This document shows, piece after piece, positions 7,673 through 15,418 of a stretch of DNA of 26,342 nucleotides; positions within the stretch are counted from its first letter, which is position 1, and each line of letters starts with the position of its first letter. The stretch spans positions 1 through 26,342 of the IMG/VR virus record IMGVR_UViG_3300017967_000175, one strand, 5' to 3'. The notes under the pieces are model-generated. The model was not told the DNA's origin. It did no database searches and was given only the letters and a program-made list of their open reading frames with translations. This stretch comes from a virus. The position numbers and the translations under genes are program-made.

Positions 7673-8499
7673 GCTTAGCACCAGCAAAAACATTAAAAGA
7701 AGAATTAGTAAGTACAAAGCTTGAAAGTACAGCCGATGTACAGTTGAGTAATACTACAACTAATAATCCTTTCAATGTATATAAAGAACACTTTCAATTG
7801 TATATACAGTATGAAAATACTAAAACAAAAAATGACCCTATAACAAGTGAAGCTGATTTCTGGACAAATAATATTGATACATTTGAAAGTTTTGAGCCTG
7901 AATTTATTTTATTTTGGATGCGTAAACTTGCTAATGCTAATCCAAAAGTATTAGAACTTGTTAAAGGTAAAATTAATATTGAAGAGACAGCTCTACAAAC
8001 TTTAAGTGATAGTATTGCTAATATTTTCGATCAAGACTTGGTAGTTGATAGTAGATATACCCCTATGTTTGATGTAGATCTAGAAAGTAATAATCCTCTG
8101 CCCTACAATCATATATTAGATAGTAAATTAAATTTTAATTATAAGAAAAATGTATCTCAAATGAGTACTAAGGTTAATAGTCTATTCAATCAAAATATAT
8201 CTAAGATAGTACAACCATCCTCTCCTGGGGTCGCGCATGGTGGTAATTTAGTAACTGATTTTACTCATATAAATAGAATAGCAGAAAACAAACCTGACTT
8301 TTATGAAGTTATAGCTGATAAGTTAGATGGTTCTTTTGAGACGTTTGTATTTTTATCTAACTATAAGCTTAATAACTTACAAGAAGTAATAAAAGTAGAA
8401 TTCGATAAAGATGTAGAGGGTACAACTATTAAGGTTGATCTCAAAGGAGATAGAATACAAACTCCGAGTAAAAAGAAAACTAAAGACTTACTCGGTTGA
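7669..8499 (+). CDS. Unknown baseplate-region protein
   Basis: This protein has 276 residues and no recognised domain. It has a polar Ser/Thr/Asn N-terminus, a helical part around EADFWTNNIDTFESF and FILFWMRKLANANPKVLELVKG, a central DSRYTPMFDVDLESNN, then SSPGVAHGGNLVTDFTHINRI and a Lys-rich tail. It starts by ATGA overlap with the hub gene, so it belongs to the baseplate operon. It sits where many T4-like phages place gp5 (hub lysozyme and spike), but I see no lysozyme catalytic pattern and no spike repeats. It could be a hub adaptor or assembly factor. The last 12 bases overlap the convergent terminase-like gene. Confidence 0.8.
   Translation: MSLAPAKTLKEELVSTKLESTADVQLSNTTTNNPFNVYKEHFQLYIQYENTKTKNDPITSEADFWTNNIDTFESFEPEFILFWMRKLANANPKVLELVKGKINIEETALQTLSDSIANIFDQDLVVDSRYTPMFDVDLESNNPLPYNHILDSKLNFNYKKNVSQMSTKVNSLFNQNISKIVQPSSPGVAHGGNLVTDFTHINRIAENKPDFYEVIADKLDGSFETFVFLSNYKLNNLQEVIKVEFDKDVEGTTIKVDLKGDRIQTPSKKKTKDLLG
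8464..8495. other. Inverted repeat across two convergent stop codons, possible weak bidirectional terminator
   Basis: An 8-bp perfect inverted repeat (8464-8471 CCGAGTAA with 8488-8495 TTACTCGG) has a 16-nt loop. The right arm contains the stop of the minus-strand gene and lies 4 bp before the stop of the plus-strand gene. There is no long T tract on either side, so termination is uncertain. Confidence 0.35.
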
Positions 8500-8943
8500 T
8501 TCTTCCGCATCAACATTAATAACATCTTTACCATCAATTAATTTTTTTAATATTTCTTCTCTAGATAGTTTAAGCCTATGGACTTGTTCACTATCCTGTA
8601 ACATTTGTTTAGAATGAATATCTAATTGTTTTACTTGCAATTGAGTTTTAGATTTCTTATCCTGTGTAACAAGTTTATTAAGAGTCTCTATGGCACCAGT
8701 AGATGCTTTGATTAGCTCGGCAAGAGAAGAAACATTGTCAGCATCTGGAACATGAAATACAACTTCTTTCATATTGTTTATCATTTCCATACTGTCATGA
8801 ATTAATTTTGCGGATTGATCAATTATGAATTGCTCAACCTTTTCTTTCTCTAAAGGTTCTATATCCTTCTTAGTAGCTAACTGTTTAGCTTCTTTTGGAA
8901 TATTTTTAAGCTGTGCTATAATATCGTTAGCCTCTTCTTCCAT
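8488..8943 (-). CDS. 16: Putative terminase small subunit (gp16-like)
   Basis: This 151-residue protein is almost wholly helical, with a short N-terminal acidic part and a C-terminal Lys/Glu-rich tail. T4 gp16 has 164 residues with a central coiled-coil pair. The central segment here, LEKEKVEQFIIDQSAKLIHDS..., then VSSLAELIKASTGAIETLNKLV, lines up by eye with the two central helices of T4 gp16, including the acidic-to-helix entry and the helix break near a D/N-A-D stretch. gp16 recognises viral DNA and starts packaging with the large subunit gp17. The gene is antisense to the tail genes, has an exact late promoter, and converges on the baseplate operon with a 12-bp overlap. A structural coiled-coil protein is the alternative. 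Confidence 0.58.
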   Translation of the reverse strand: MEEEANDIIAQLKNIPKEAKQLATKKDIEPLEKEKVEQFIIDQSAKLIHDSMEMINNMKEVVFHVPDADNVSSLAELIKASTGAIETLNKLVTQDKKSKTQLQVKQLDIHSKQMLQDSEQVHRLKLSREEILKKLIDGKDVINVDAEESTE

Positions 8944-8951
8944 AGTAGTAT

Positions 8952-8959
8952 TATTTATA
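8952..8959 (-). promoter_or_regulatory. T4-type late promoter (TATAAATA) for the terminase-like gene
   Basis: The box is an exact consensus on the minus strand, 8 nt before the ATG at 8943, the same spacing as at the tail tube gene. The predicted transcript begins 3 bases before the start codon. Confidence 0.82.
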
Positions 8960-8981
8960 TCTTGTTTCTAAGAATTAAACC

Positions 8982-9010
8982 TTGAATATAAAATAGAAAT
9001 ATATATTATA
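8982..9010 (+). promoter_or_regulatory. Possible host-type promoter for dUTPase and clamp loader
   Basis: TTGAAT at 8982-8987 and TATTAT at 9004-9009 are separated by 16 nt, a sigma70-like layout directed towards the dUTPase gene. No late box is found here, which would fit early or middle expression of replication genes. The region is extremely AT-rich, so chance matches are likely. Confidence 0.3.
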
Positions 9011-9015
9011 CACAT

Positions 9016-9498
9016 ATGACTGAAAACGTAAATTGGAATATTGAAGAATCACCTGCAATTAAAGTTAAGTTTTTGAAGACTCACGACGACGCTATTCTAC
9101 CGAAAGTTAATAATAGTGCTTGGGCTACCGGGGATTCAGGTTACGATATTTTTAGTGTTGAAGATGTTGTTGTACCTGCTCGTGGATCTGTAGTTGCTCC
9201 AGTAGGTATTACAGTTGCAGATATTTCTCCTGGTTATTGGTTTAGAATTGAACCTCGATCAGGTCTAGGCTTCAAACATAATATTCAACCTCATCTTGGA
9301 GTTATTGATAATCAATATCGTGGGGATCTTGGAGTTAAGCTTTATAACTTCAGCGATACAGATGTAACTATTGAGAAGGGTAAAGCTGTTGCTCAATTTG
9401 TTGTTTACCCTCTCTTGCAAGTTGCTGTTGATTGGTCTGATGAAGTTACTGAGACCAATCGTGGTGCGAAGGGTTTTGGTTCATCTGATAGTAAGTAA
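9016..9498 (+). CDS. dut: dUTPase (deoxyuridine 5'-triphosphate nucleotidohydrolase), trimeric type
   Basis: The enzyme hydrolyses dUTP to dUMP and pyrophosphate, keeping uracil out of DNA and supplying dUMP for dTMP synthesis. All five motifs of the homotrimeric family are present in 160 residues: I GDSGYDIFS (39-47), II EPRSGLGFK (79-87), III GVIDNQYRGDLGV (95-107) with catalytic Asp98 and Tyr101, IV KGKAVAQ (121-127), and V RGAKGFGSS (149-157). The protein is complete and should be active. There is no visible ribosome binding site and the ATG follows an AT-rich promoter-like region. The clamp-loader gene begins 3 bp after the stop. T4 itself uses a different dCTPase-dUTPase (gp56). Confidence 0.96.
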   Translation: MTENVNWNIEESPAIKVKFLKTHDDAILPKVNNSAWATGDSGYDIFSVEDVVVPARGSVVAPVGITVADISPGYWFRIEPRSGLGFKHNIQPHLGVIDNQYRGDLGVKLYNFSDTDVTIEKGKAVAQFVVYPLLQVAVDWSDEVTETNRGAKGFGSSDSK

Positions 9499-9501
9499 GT
9501 T

Positions 9502-10425
9502 ATGGAAATCACCGACATCTGGGTAGAGAAGTATCGACCTGCAACATTAGATGATACAGTATTATCTAGTGATGTACGAGAATACTTTAATAATGTAAAA
9601 CAAAAAGGTAACCTACCTAATCTATTGTTAGTAGGAAACCCAGGGGTCGGTAAGACTACCTTAGCTAAAATCATTATCAACGATATTCTGAATGCTCAAT
9701 ATTTGTATATTAATGCGTCAGATGAAAACGGTATTGATACAATTAGAACTAAGGTACTCAATTTCGCTCAAACGCAAAGTATTTTCGGTACTACTAAAGT
9801 AATTATTCTCGATGAGTGTGATGGATTAAGTCTAGACGCTCAGAAAGCTTTGCGTAATAGTATTGAAGAGTATCATGATATTGCGAGATTTGTTCTCACT
9901 GCGAATTATCAGCATAAGATAATACCAGCTCTTCAATCCCGCTGTCATACTTTTCTTTTAACTCCACCGAAAGAAGGATATGTTAAAAGAGTACTACATG
10001 TTATTAATAAAGAGAATGTTCAAATTGATAGAGAGCATTTATCAGAAATAATTAATAAGTCATATCCTGATCTTCGTAAGTGTATCAATAGTATTCAAAA
10101 ATACACTATTTCAGGTAAAAAGGCTAATGTAGTAAATGGAGCAGAGAGTGTTATAAGTACATGCCTATCTTTATTGAAAAAGAAAGATATTTACAAAATG
10201 CGTAAGCATATTATTGAGAATGAAAGCGCATTCGGTAATGATTATGATACTCTCTTCAAAGTTTTATTCGATAAGTTATATAATAACGAGTTAAAGGTAT
10301 CCGACGAAAAAAACAGAGACTGTATGATTACAGTCTCTGAGTACTTTTATAGAAATAATATTGTAATTGATAAAGAGATTAACTTCTTTACTTGCTTGAT
10401 CGAACTATCAAGACATGTACTTTGA
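9502..10425 (+). CDS. 44: Sliding clamp loader ATPase subunit (gp44-like)
   Basis: This AAA+ protein of 307 residues (T4 gp44 has 319) loads the sliding clamp onto primer-template DNA. In T4-like phages the clamp also activates late transcription. Seen: N-terminal WVEKYRP box (7-13), typical of RFC and gp44 subunits; Walker A GNPGVGKT (45-52); Walker B VIILDECD (100-107); sensor 1 TAN (133-135); SRC arginine-finger motif (146-148); and a C-terminal region with PDLRKCINSIQKY. The partner gp62 is usually next to it but is not in this window; the next gene is on the other strand and overlaps by 18 bp. An inverted repeat inside its coding sequence works as a terminator for that opposing gene. Confidence 0.93.
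   Translation: MEITDIWVEKYRPATLDDTVLSSDVREYFNNVKQKGNLPNLLLVGNPGVGKTTLAKIIINDILNAQYLYINASDENGIDTIRTKVLNFAQTQSIFGTTKVIILDECDGLSLDAQKALRNSIEEYHDIARFVLTANYQHKIIPALQSRCHTFLLTPPKEGYVKRVLHVINKENVQIDREHLSEIINKSYPDLRKCINSIQKYTISGKKANVVNGAESVISTCLSLLKKKDIYKMRKHIIENESAFGNDYDTLFKVLFDKLYNNELKVSDEKNRDCMITVSEYFYRNNIVIDKEINFFTCLIELSRHVL
10307..10339 (-). terminator. Rho-independent terminator for the minus-strand gene, embedded in the clamp-loader gene
   Basis: On the minus strand an 11-bp perfect stem (10329-10339 with 10314-10324, CAGAGACTGTA pairing with TACAGTCTCTG) closes a 4-nt loop and is followed by seven T (10313-10307). It lies about 70 nt past the stop of the 10408-10914 gene and entirely within the coding sequence of the clamp loader, where it encodes part of the C-terminal domain. 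Confidence 0.85.
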
Positions 10426-10914
10426 AGTATAATTCTCGCTCGCGAGTTTATAGTCTCCTCCGTCAATCTTAGAGCTATTACCAACAGCTAGTTCTGGATC
10501 TTTTACAGGTTCAGGCTTAGCTGTAATATTTTCTTGCTTTTCATTCGTTTTGTCGATTCTTGTAGCTCTATGCTCATCACCAGTCATATCGAATTCAACT
10601 AACTCGATTGGTAATGATAATGCATTATTGTAAAATCCTGGAGCTTCTTCAACAGTAATATCAGCGATATACTCTTTAGAGCCAAGTCTGTTTGTTTCGT
10701 ATTGAGTAGACTTAATAGCACTAAAAAGAATGTATTTACCAGCTTCTTGTAACTGAATGATGTTATCAACGTAAGCTTTTCTGGCTTCGTCTAAGTTTTT
10801 ATACCAGTCAGAGCTTTTAACGTTAGAACGTATTTTGACGTAATCTCCTGGGATTGCGCTAGTTTTCTCATAACGCTGGTATACCTCTTCGTATAATTCA
10901 CTAAATTTTCCCAT
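10408..10914 (-). CDS. Unknown late protein
   Basis: This protein has 168 residues with no recognised domain. It opens with a helical, Tyr-rich part (FSELYEEVYQRYEKTSAIPGDYVKI), then has DEARKAYVDNIIQLQEAGKYILFSAIKS and a strand-rich middle (EYIADITVEEAPGF). The last 50 residues are polar and probably disordered (Lys/Glu/Pro). It stands alone on the minus strand with its own late-type promoter and its own terminator, so it is a single-gene late unit. It converges on the clamp-loader gene with an 18-bp overlap and diverges from the gp25 gene. A virion or assembly role is inferred only from late expression and neighbours. Confidence 0.82.
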   Translation of the reverse strand: MGKFSELYEEVYQRYEKTSAIPGDYVKIRSNVKSSDWYKNLDEARKAYVDNIIQLQEAGKYILFSAIKSTQYETNRLGSKEYIADITVEEAPGFYNNALSLPIELVEFDMTGDEHRATRIDKTNEKQENITAKPEPVKDPELAVGNSSKIDGGDYKLASENYTSKYMS

Positions 10915-10920
10915 TTTAAT

Positions 10921-10928
10921 TATTTATG
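10921..10928 (-). promoter_or_regulatory. Late promoter box CATAAATA for the 10408-10914 gene
   Basis: The box differs from TATAAATA only at the first base and lies 6 nt before the ATG at 10914 on the minus strand. The predicted leader is one base. Confidence 0.72.
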
Positions 10929-10942
10929 CTTTTTGTTTTATT

Positions 10943-10950
10943 ATTAAATA
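10943..10950 (+). promoter_or_regulatory. Late promoter-like box ATTAAATA for the gp25-gp6 operon
   Basis: The box matches TATAAATA at six of eight positions and lies 6 nt before the ATG at 10957. It is the mirror image of the promoter at 10921-10928 in its last six bases and spacer. It would drive the large baseplate and fibre operon. Confidence 0.58.
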
Positions 10951-10956
10951 ATTAAA

Positions 10957-11439
10957 ATGGCTATTAACTTAGATTTCTTAGATGAAAATAAGATAAAGGA
11001 TAAAACAACATCCTTTGCTTATAGTGATTTATCTTTGGATTTCGAGCTGAGCTCTGATATCAACAATACACCTGTTAACCGTGCTAACAACAAACAGGAT
11101 GTTAAGCTATTGTATGATGAACAAGCAATATATCAGAGTGTTAAAAATATATTCAATACTTCGCCTGGTCAAAAGATTCTTAATCCAACTTTTGGATTAG
11201 ATCTTAAACAATTCCTATTTTATCCTGTTAGTGAAAATACGGCTTTATTAATTGGTGAAGCTATACAAGAAAAATTACCTGTATACGAGCCTAGAATCAT
11301 AGTAGATGAAGTTAGTATAGTTGGTAGACCTAATAGAAACGAATACTTTATAGAACTAAGCATTATCGTTCCAACATTAAATAATAAAAAACAGTTAGTG
11401 AAAGGTGTGCTAGATACAGAAGGATTTAGATACAATTAA
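10957..11439 (+). CDS. 25: Baseplate wedge protein gp25-like
   Basis: This protein has 160 residues. The C-terminal 100 residues are a clear gp25/GpW-type domain: IYQSVKNIFNTSPGQKILNPTFGLDL (about 58-83), then LFYPVSENT..., and the conserved EPR triplet (111-113, in VYEPRIIV), ending with a strand pair. The domain resembles lysozyme in fold class but is structural. In T4 and other contractile systems it seeds sheath assembly on the baseplate. The first 50 residues are an extra polar extension compared with T4 gp25 (132 aa). The gp6 gene follows 2 bp after the stop, the usual pair of the wedge core. Confidence 0.93.
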   Translation: MAINLDFLDENKIKDKTTSFAYSDLSLDFELSSDINNTPVNRANNKQDVKLLYDEQAIYQSVKNIFNTSPGQKILNPTFGLDLKQFLFYPVSENTALLIGEAIQEKLPVYEPRIIVDEVSIVGRPNRNEYFIELSIIVPTLNNKKQLVKGVLDTEGFRYN

Positions 11440-11441
11440 TT

Positions 11442-13274
11442 ATGGATAACATAACAGAATTTAATTTACCTACAAATAGTTATGCATCATTTGATGCGCA
11501 AAGTATGAGAGATTTAATTATTGATAGACTCAATAACGACTCATCTATATCCTTTACTGATCAGAACTTCCAGGGAAGTAACCTTAATGCTGTAATTGAT
11601 ATTATCTCTTACTCCTTTCATACCCTTTTATTTTACTTAAATCAAACTAGTTCAGAAGCAGTTTTCACTGACACTCAACTATACGAAAATATGAATCGTA
11701 TAGTCAAGCTAATTGACTATAAGCCATTAGGTAAGCAAACTTCGATTGTTCCAATGTCACTGAAGGGTACTTCAAATCTATCTTCTGGATATTATACCCT
11801 ACCAAAGTTCTCATTTGTTACAGCAGGAGGTAAGACATACTCAACGTCTAAAGATTTAACCTTCCAGAAAGTTAATAGCTCTGTAACTGAAACAATATCT
11901 GCAATAGATAATACCCTATTCTATGAAGGTAAGTATAGAGAATATCCTGATGTGATAGCAATCGGGGAAGATTTTGAAACTATAACTCTATTGCCTGGAG
12001 ATAATATATTTGTAGATCATTTTAATATTTCTGTATTTGTACAAGAAAGCTCAAATAGTAAATGGTATGAATATAAAAGAGTACCTTCTTTATATTTAGC
12101 GAAGCCTAATGATAGATGTTTTGAATGTAGATTAAACCAAAATAAAAATTACGAGATTACTTTTGGTAATAACATTAACGGTCGTAAGTTAGTTGCTGAT
12201 GAAACTATTGGTATTTACTATATAGCTTCTACTGGTACTGAAGGTCAGATAACAAAAAATACTTTTGCAGATGCTTCAGTTAATATTTATAACACAACTA
12301 GGTATGATAGTATTTTTGCAGATATAAAAGATACGACTCTGAGTTATGTATCGGTAGCTAATAGTGTTAATATTAACGCAACAAATACTGAAGATAGTAC
12401 ATTGTATAGTGAAGAAGAAGATGTTGCTAATATAAGGTCTAATGCTCCTAAATTTTTTAGCTCAGAATATAAGTTAGTAACTAAATCAGATTATGAGAAT
12501 TTCATTGACCGTAATTTCAAAAACTTTATATATGATATCAAAGTAAGTAATAACTCTGACTATTTAAATATATTCAAAAAATATCTTACAGAAGATCTCA
12601 AATTAGATTCCTATATAGATTACAACAACGCATTGTTTAATCAATATTCTTTTAGTGATAGTTTTGATGTTAATAATATTTTTGTTACAATAGTTCCTAA
12701 ATTTAAAAAGGATAACTCTGTTGTAAAGAGATCTAATTATGTTTCAACAAATTTAAAAAATGAAATTTTATCCACATTACGTAATTACAAATTACTCAAC
12801 AGCGAAATTTCTTTTATTGATCCGGTCTATTTAACAGTAGATTTGTTACTCAAATCTGCCTCAGAGACAAATAAAATAGATTATAAAAACTATACTCAAT
12901 TAAGAATAGTAAGAAACTCTGCTACAATCGCAAATGATAATACTTTGAAAAATAAAGTATTCACAATAATCAATAACTACTTCAATCAAGCTAAACTCGG
13001 TCAGTTAGTAGATATAAAACAACTTAATACTGATATTACAGGTATTGAAGGGGTTGATAGTTTTTACACGTATAGAACAGATACAGGAGCAAAAGCAAAT
13101 GGTATAAGTTTGGGTATTTATAATCCAGTTTACACCGGAACAGACTTAGAAGTAATCGATACTAATTATCAATTGAAATATTTTCAAATACCATTTATTG
13201 AAAATATAGAAGATTTAAAAAATAAAATTATAGTTGAAACAGTTAATAAATCTAAAACAGTTATTGAATACTAA
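11442..13274 (+). CDS. 6: Baseplate wedge protein gp6-like (baseplate J family)
   Basis: This protein has 610 residues, close to T4 gp6 (660). The N-terminus (FDAQSMRDLIIDRLNND..., then FQGSNLNAVIDIISYSFHTLLFYLNQTSSEAVFTDTQLYENMNRIVKLIDYKP, about 18-96) is typical of gp6/baseplate-J proteins. It is followed by a beta-rich domain (LPKFSFVTAGGKTYSTSKDL), ITFGNNINGRKL near 240, and a later YKLVTKSDYENFIDRNFKNFIYDI region. The protein forms the dimeric wedge core and the iris that opens on infection. It is directly downstream of gp25 and upstream of the PKD protein gene (2 bp), all one operon. Confidence 0.9.
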   Translation: MDNITEFNLPTNSYASFDAQSMRDLIIDRLNNDSSISFTDQNFQGSNLNAVIDIISYSFHTLLFYLNQTSSEAVFTDTQLYENMNRIVKLIDYKPLGKQTSIVPMSLKGTSNLSSGYYTLPKFSFVTAGGKTYSTSKDLTFQKVNSSVTETISAIDNTLFYEGKYREYPDVIAIGEDFETITLLPGDNIFVDHFNISVFVQESSNSKWYEYKRVPSLYLAKPNDRCFECRLNQNKNYEITFGNNINGRKLVADETIGIYYIASTGTEGQITKNTFADASVNIYNTTRYDSIFADIKDTTLSYVSVANSVNINATNTEDSTLYSEEEDVANIRSNAPKFFSSEYKLVTKSDYENFIDRNFKNFIYDIKVSNNSDYLNIFKKYLTEDLKLDSYIDYNNALFNQYSFSDSFDVNNIFVTIVPKFKKDNSVVKRSNYVSTNLKNEILSTLRNYKLLNSEISFIDPVYLTVDLLLKSASETNKIDYKNYTQLRIVRNSATIANDNTLKNKVFTIINNYFNQAKLGQLVDIKQLNTDITGIEGVDSFYTYRTDTGAKANGISLGIYNPVYTGTDLEVIDTNYQLKYFQIPFIENIEDLKNKIIVETVNKSKTVIEY

Positions 13275-13276
13275 TA

Positions 13277-15418
13277 ATGGCTAACTGCGATCCAATTTCA
13301 AGAACATCAGAATGCCCGAGTACTATTGCGATACCAATAAGTATTTCTCCTGCATTAACTGGGTATACTCGCATTACTGAATTTACATTTACTCCTAAAT
13401 TGACAGGAGACTTTGCTACCTTTTACCATAAAGATATAAGCGAAGTTAAAGTTGTGTGGGATTTTGGGGATGGTTATACATTAAGTGCGGATACTCCATA
13501 CGAAGCTACTCATAGATATAGTTACCCAGGTAATTATAATATTACTTTATACTTTTACGATAACGAAGGTAAAGCTTTACTTAACACTTTAACTCAAACT
13601 TTATCAATCGAAAACTTTTTATCAAATAGGGTTAAGTTTATTGTAGATACAAAACCAACTTTAATAGCTGGTAATTTAAGTACAGACGCTAACAGAAAAA
13701 TACCATACAACGTTCAGGTAACGTGGCAGGATTACAATAGCGCAGGTAACACAATATATTTCGCTGCTAGTGGTAGTAGTTCTGATTTATATGATAACAC
13801 ATATAAGTATGCATTCTTATTACCGTTTAGAGCGTTTTATACATATACTAATAAGTTTGAGAGAATTGAGAATAAACAGGTAGTAAACCTTTCACCTTTA
13901 TATTATGTACCAGTAGGCGGGAGTCAAACCCCGACTCTTACTACCAATCCAAATCCATTATCTGCTGCTTATATTTTAGGAGATACTGGCAATTCAGCTA
14001 TCTATTACTACGATGATAAACCAGGGCCTCGTAGAATTTTTGCTGCTATAGATACTTACAATCATACTATACCAGATTATTTTATAAATGAAGTTAATAC
14101 TAATTTGAATTTATCTGAACTTAATTATAAGGAAGCAGCTTTAGATTATATTGATGTAAACGTAGTACGTAATAGATCTACAAAATTAATTCTTACTAGT
14201 ACAGGTAATAACTATATGACATTACCTGATTACAAAAGACAGGGAGATAAATTTGAAGTATTCGTAGCAGCTGGAGATGCAGATGGAAATCAACATAAGG
14301 TATATAGCAATTTCAATTATGATAATAGCGGATATGATAGTGGTTCTATCAAAAGATTTAAAGTTACTATAGGTACTACTTCTTCTAACGGAGTTACTAG
14401 TACAGCAATTTCGAGCGTTAGTTCAATAGACTTTCCTTATAGTTCATCTTTAAGTAGTAGTAACTTGAGCTCATTCTTTTACTTTAATTATACCCCTACA
14501 GTAACAGGTACGCATGTGTTATCAGTTAGTGGTAAACCTACATCTGATTCTGGAACCTTAACCGGGTCATATACATTTACAGTATTACCTTCTGCAGGAA
14601 GTGAGTACTATAAAATTAATGAACTCGATTTTGATTATAAAGAGACTTTGAAGAGTTATAGATTTCAAGACTTTTTATATGAGTATGATGATTTATTCGA
14701 AGGGGTACTTGGATCTATAGTAGGTACATTATCAAGTAGTCCAACAACATACGGTAAAGCTACTTTTGAAAAGGTTAGCAACTTCGTAATTAACAATTCA
14801 GATGTTGATACTTGTAACATATCAATACTCAAAAAGCTGTATGACTTTCTCAATGAGGAGAGTAATTTCAATATAACTCCAGCTCCACCTGAGTTGAAAA
14901 GATTATATGATTTATTTACTATAAGATTTAGACGTCTTATGGGTATGGATGAAAAGTTTGATCAAAGTTTTGATACATTTTATTCAAGTAACTCTGCTCA
15001 TGCGAAGAATGTAGATTACAATAATCCTTTATCAGTCACGACTTATACAGTTAGTGCTGGCCAAAAGTTTGTAGCAGTACAGAAATTCAATAATGAAGCT
15101 ATTATTATTGAGCCAATGAAAGTACCAGTAACCACTATTGATAGTGGCTCTACTAGCGCTTACCCTCTTAGTAATTTTAATTTATCAGCTAACTGGGGCT
15201 GGCCGTTAGATGATACAACATCGGGTACTTCATTATCTGCTTTCTATGACTTCTATCCATATATAGAAAGTTACAACAATGATAGAAAAAATAACATTCT
15301 AGACTATACAGAATTAAGTCATAACATTTTAACAAAACAGTTATCAAGTGTATCAGCATGGGACACAGAAGTATATAAAAACATTGACCTCAAAGTAAGA
15401 GGAGGTTTAAACTTATGA
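13277..15418 (+). CDS. Large baseplate/virion protein with PKD domain
   Basis: This protein has 713 residues. Residues 55-115 form a PKD-type beta-sandwich: WDFGDG at 61-66, then a spaced HRYSYPGNYNITLYFYD (79-95). Residues about 120-450 are beta-rich with many Ser/Thr/Tyr. After about 450 comes a distinct alpha/beta part with LDFDYKETLKSYRFQDFLYEYDDLFEGVLGSIVG and LKRLYDLFTIRFRRLMGMDEKFDQSFDTF, then a strand-rich end. PKD domains are used for protein-protein or sugar contacts on surfaces. It follows gp6, the position of gp7 in T4, and so is likely a wedge or peripheral baseplate component. I cannot show homology with gp7. It overlaps the next gene by 4 bp (ATGA). Confidence 0.8.
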   Translation: MANCDPISRTSECPSTIAIPISISPALTGYTRITEFTFTPKLTGDFATFYHKDISEVKVVWDFGDGYTLSADTPYEATHRYSYPGNYNITLYFYDNEGKALLNTLTQTLSIENFLSNRVKFIVDTKPTLIAGNLSTDANRKIPYNVQVTWQDYNSAGNTIYFAASGSSSDLYDNTYKYAFLLPFRAFYTYTNKFERIENKQVVNLSPLYYVPVGGSQTPTLTTNPNPLSAAYILGDTGNSAIYYYDDKPGPRRIFAAIDTYNHTIPDYFINEVNTNLNLSELNYKEAALDYIDVNVVRNRSTKLILTSTGNNYMTLPDYKRQGDKFEVFVAAGDADGNQHKVYSNFNYDNSGYDSGSIKRFKVTIGTTSSNGVTSTAISSVSSIDFPYSSSLSSSNLSSFFYFNYTPTVTGTHVLSVSGKPTSDSGTLTGSYTFTVLPSAGSEYYKINELDFDYKETLKSYRFQDFLYEYDDLFEGVLGSIVGTLSSSPTTYGKATFEKVSNFVINNSDVDTCNISILKKLYDFLNEESNFNITPAPPELKRLYDLFTIRFRRLMGMDEKFDQSFDTFYSSNSAHAKNVDYNNPLSVTTYTVSAGQKFVAVQKFNNEAIIIEPMKVPVTTIDSGSTSAYPLSNFNLSANWGWPLDDTTSGTSLSAFYDFYPYIESYNNDRKNNILDYTELSHNILTKQLSSVSAWDTEVYKNIDLKVRGGLNL

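Larger units (their letters stand above)
10911..10960. repeat. Perfect 16-bp inverted repeat with divergent late promoters and both start codons
   Basis: The arms at 10911-10926 and 10945-10960 are exact reverse complements (TAAATAATTAAAATGG read outward in each direction) separated by 18 bp. Each arm holds the TAAATA end of a late box, the spacer and the ATGG start of one of the two divergent genes. Confidence 0.95.

Noticed and set aside
8435-8617. Plus-strand 60-residue frame over the end of the hub-region gene
   Set aside because: It is out of frame with the real gene and antisense to the terminase-like gene, and has no supporting start signal.
10436-10447. Small palindrome CTCGCTCGCGAG after the clamp-loader stop
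   Set aside because: The stem is short and the following TTTATAG is not a proper T tract, so I do not call it a plus-strand terminator.
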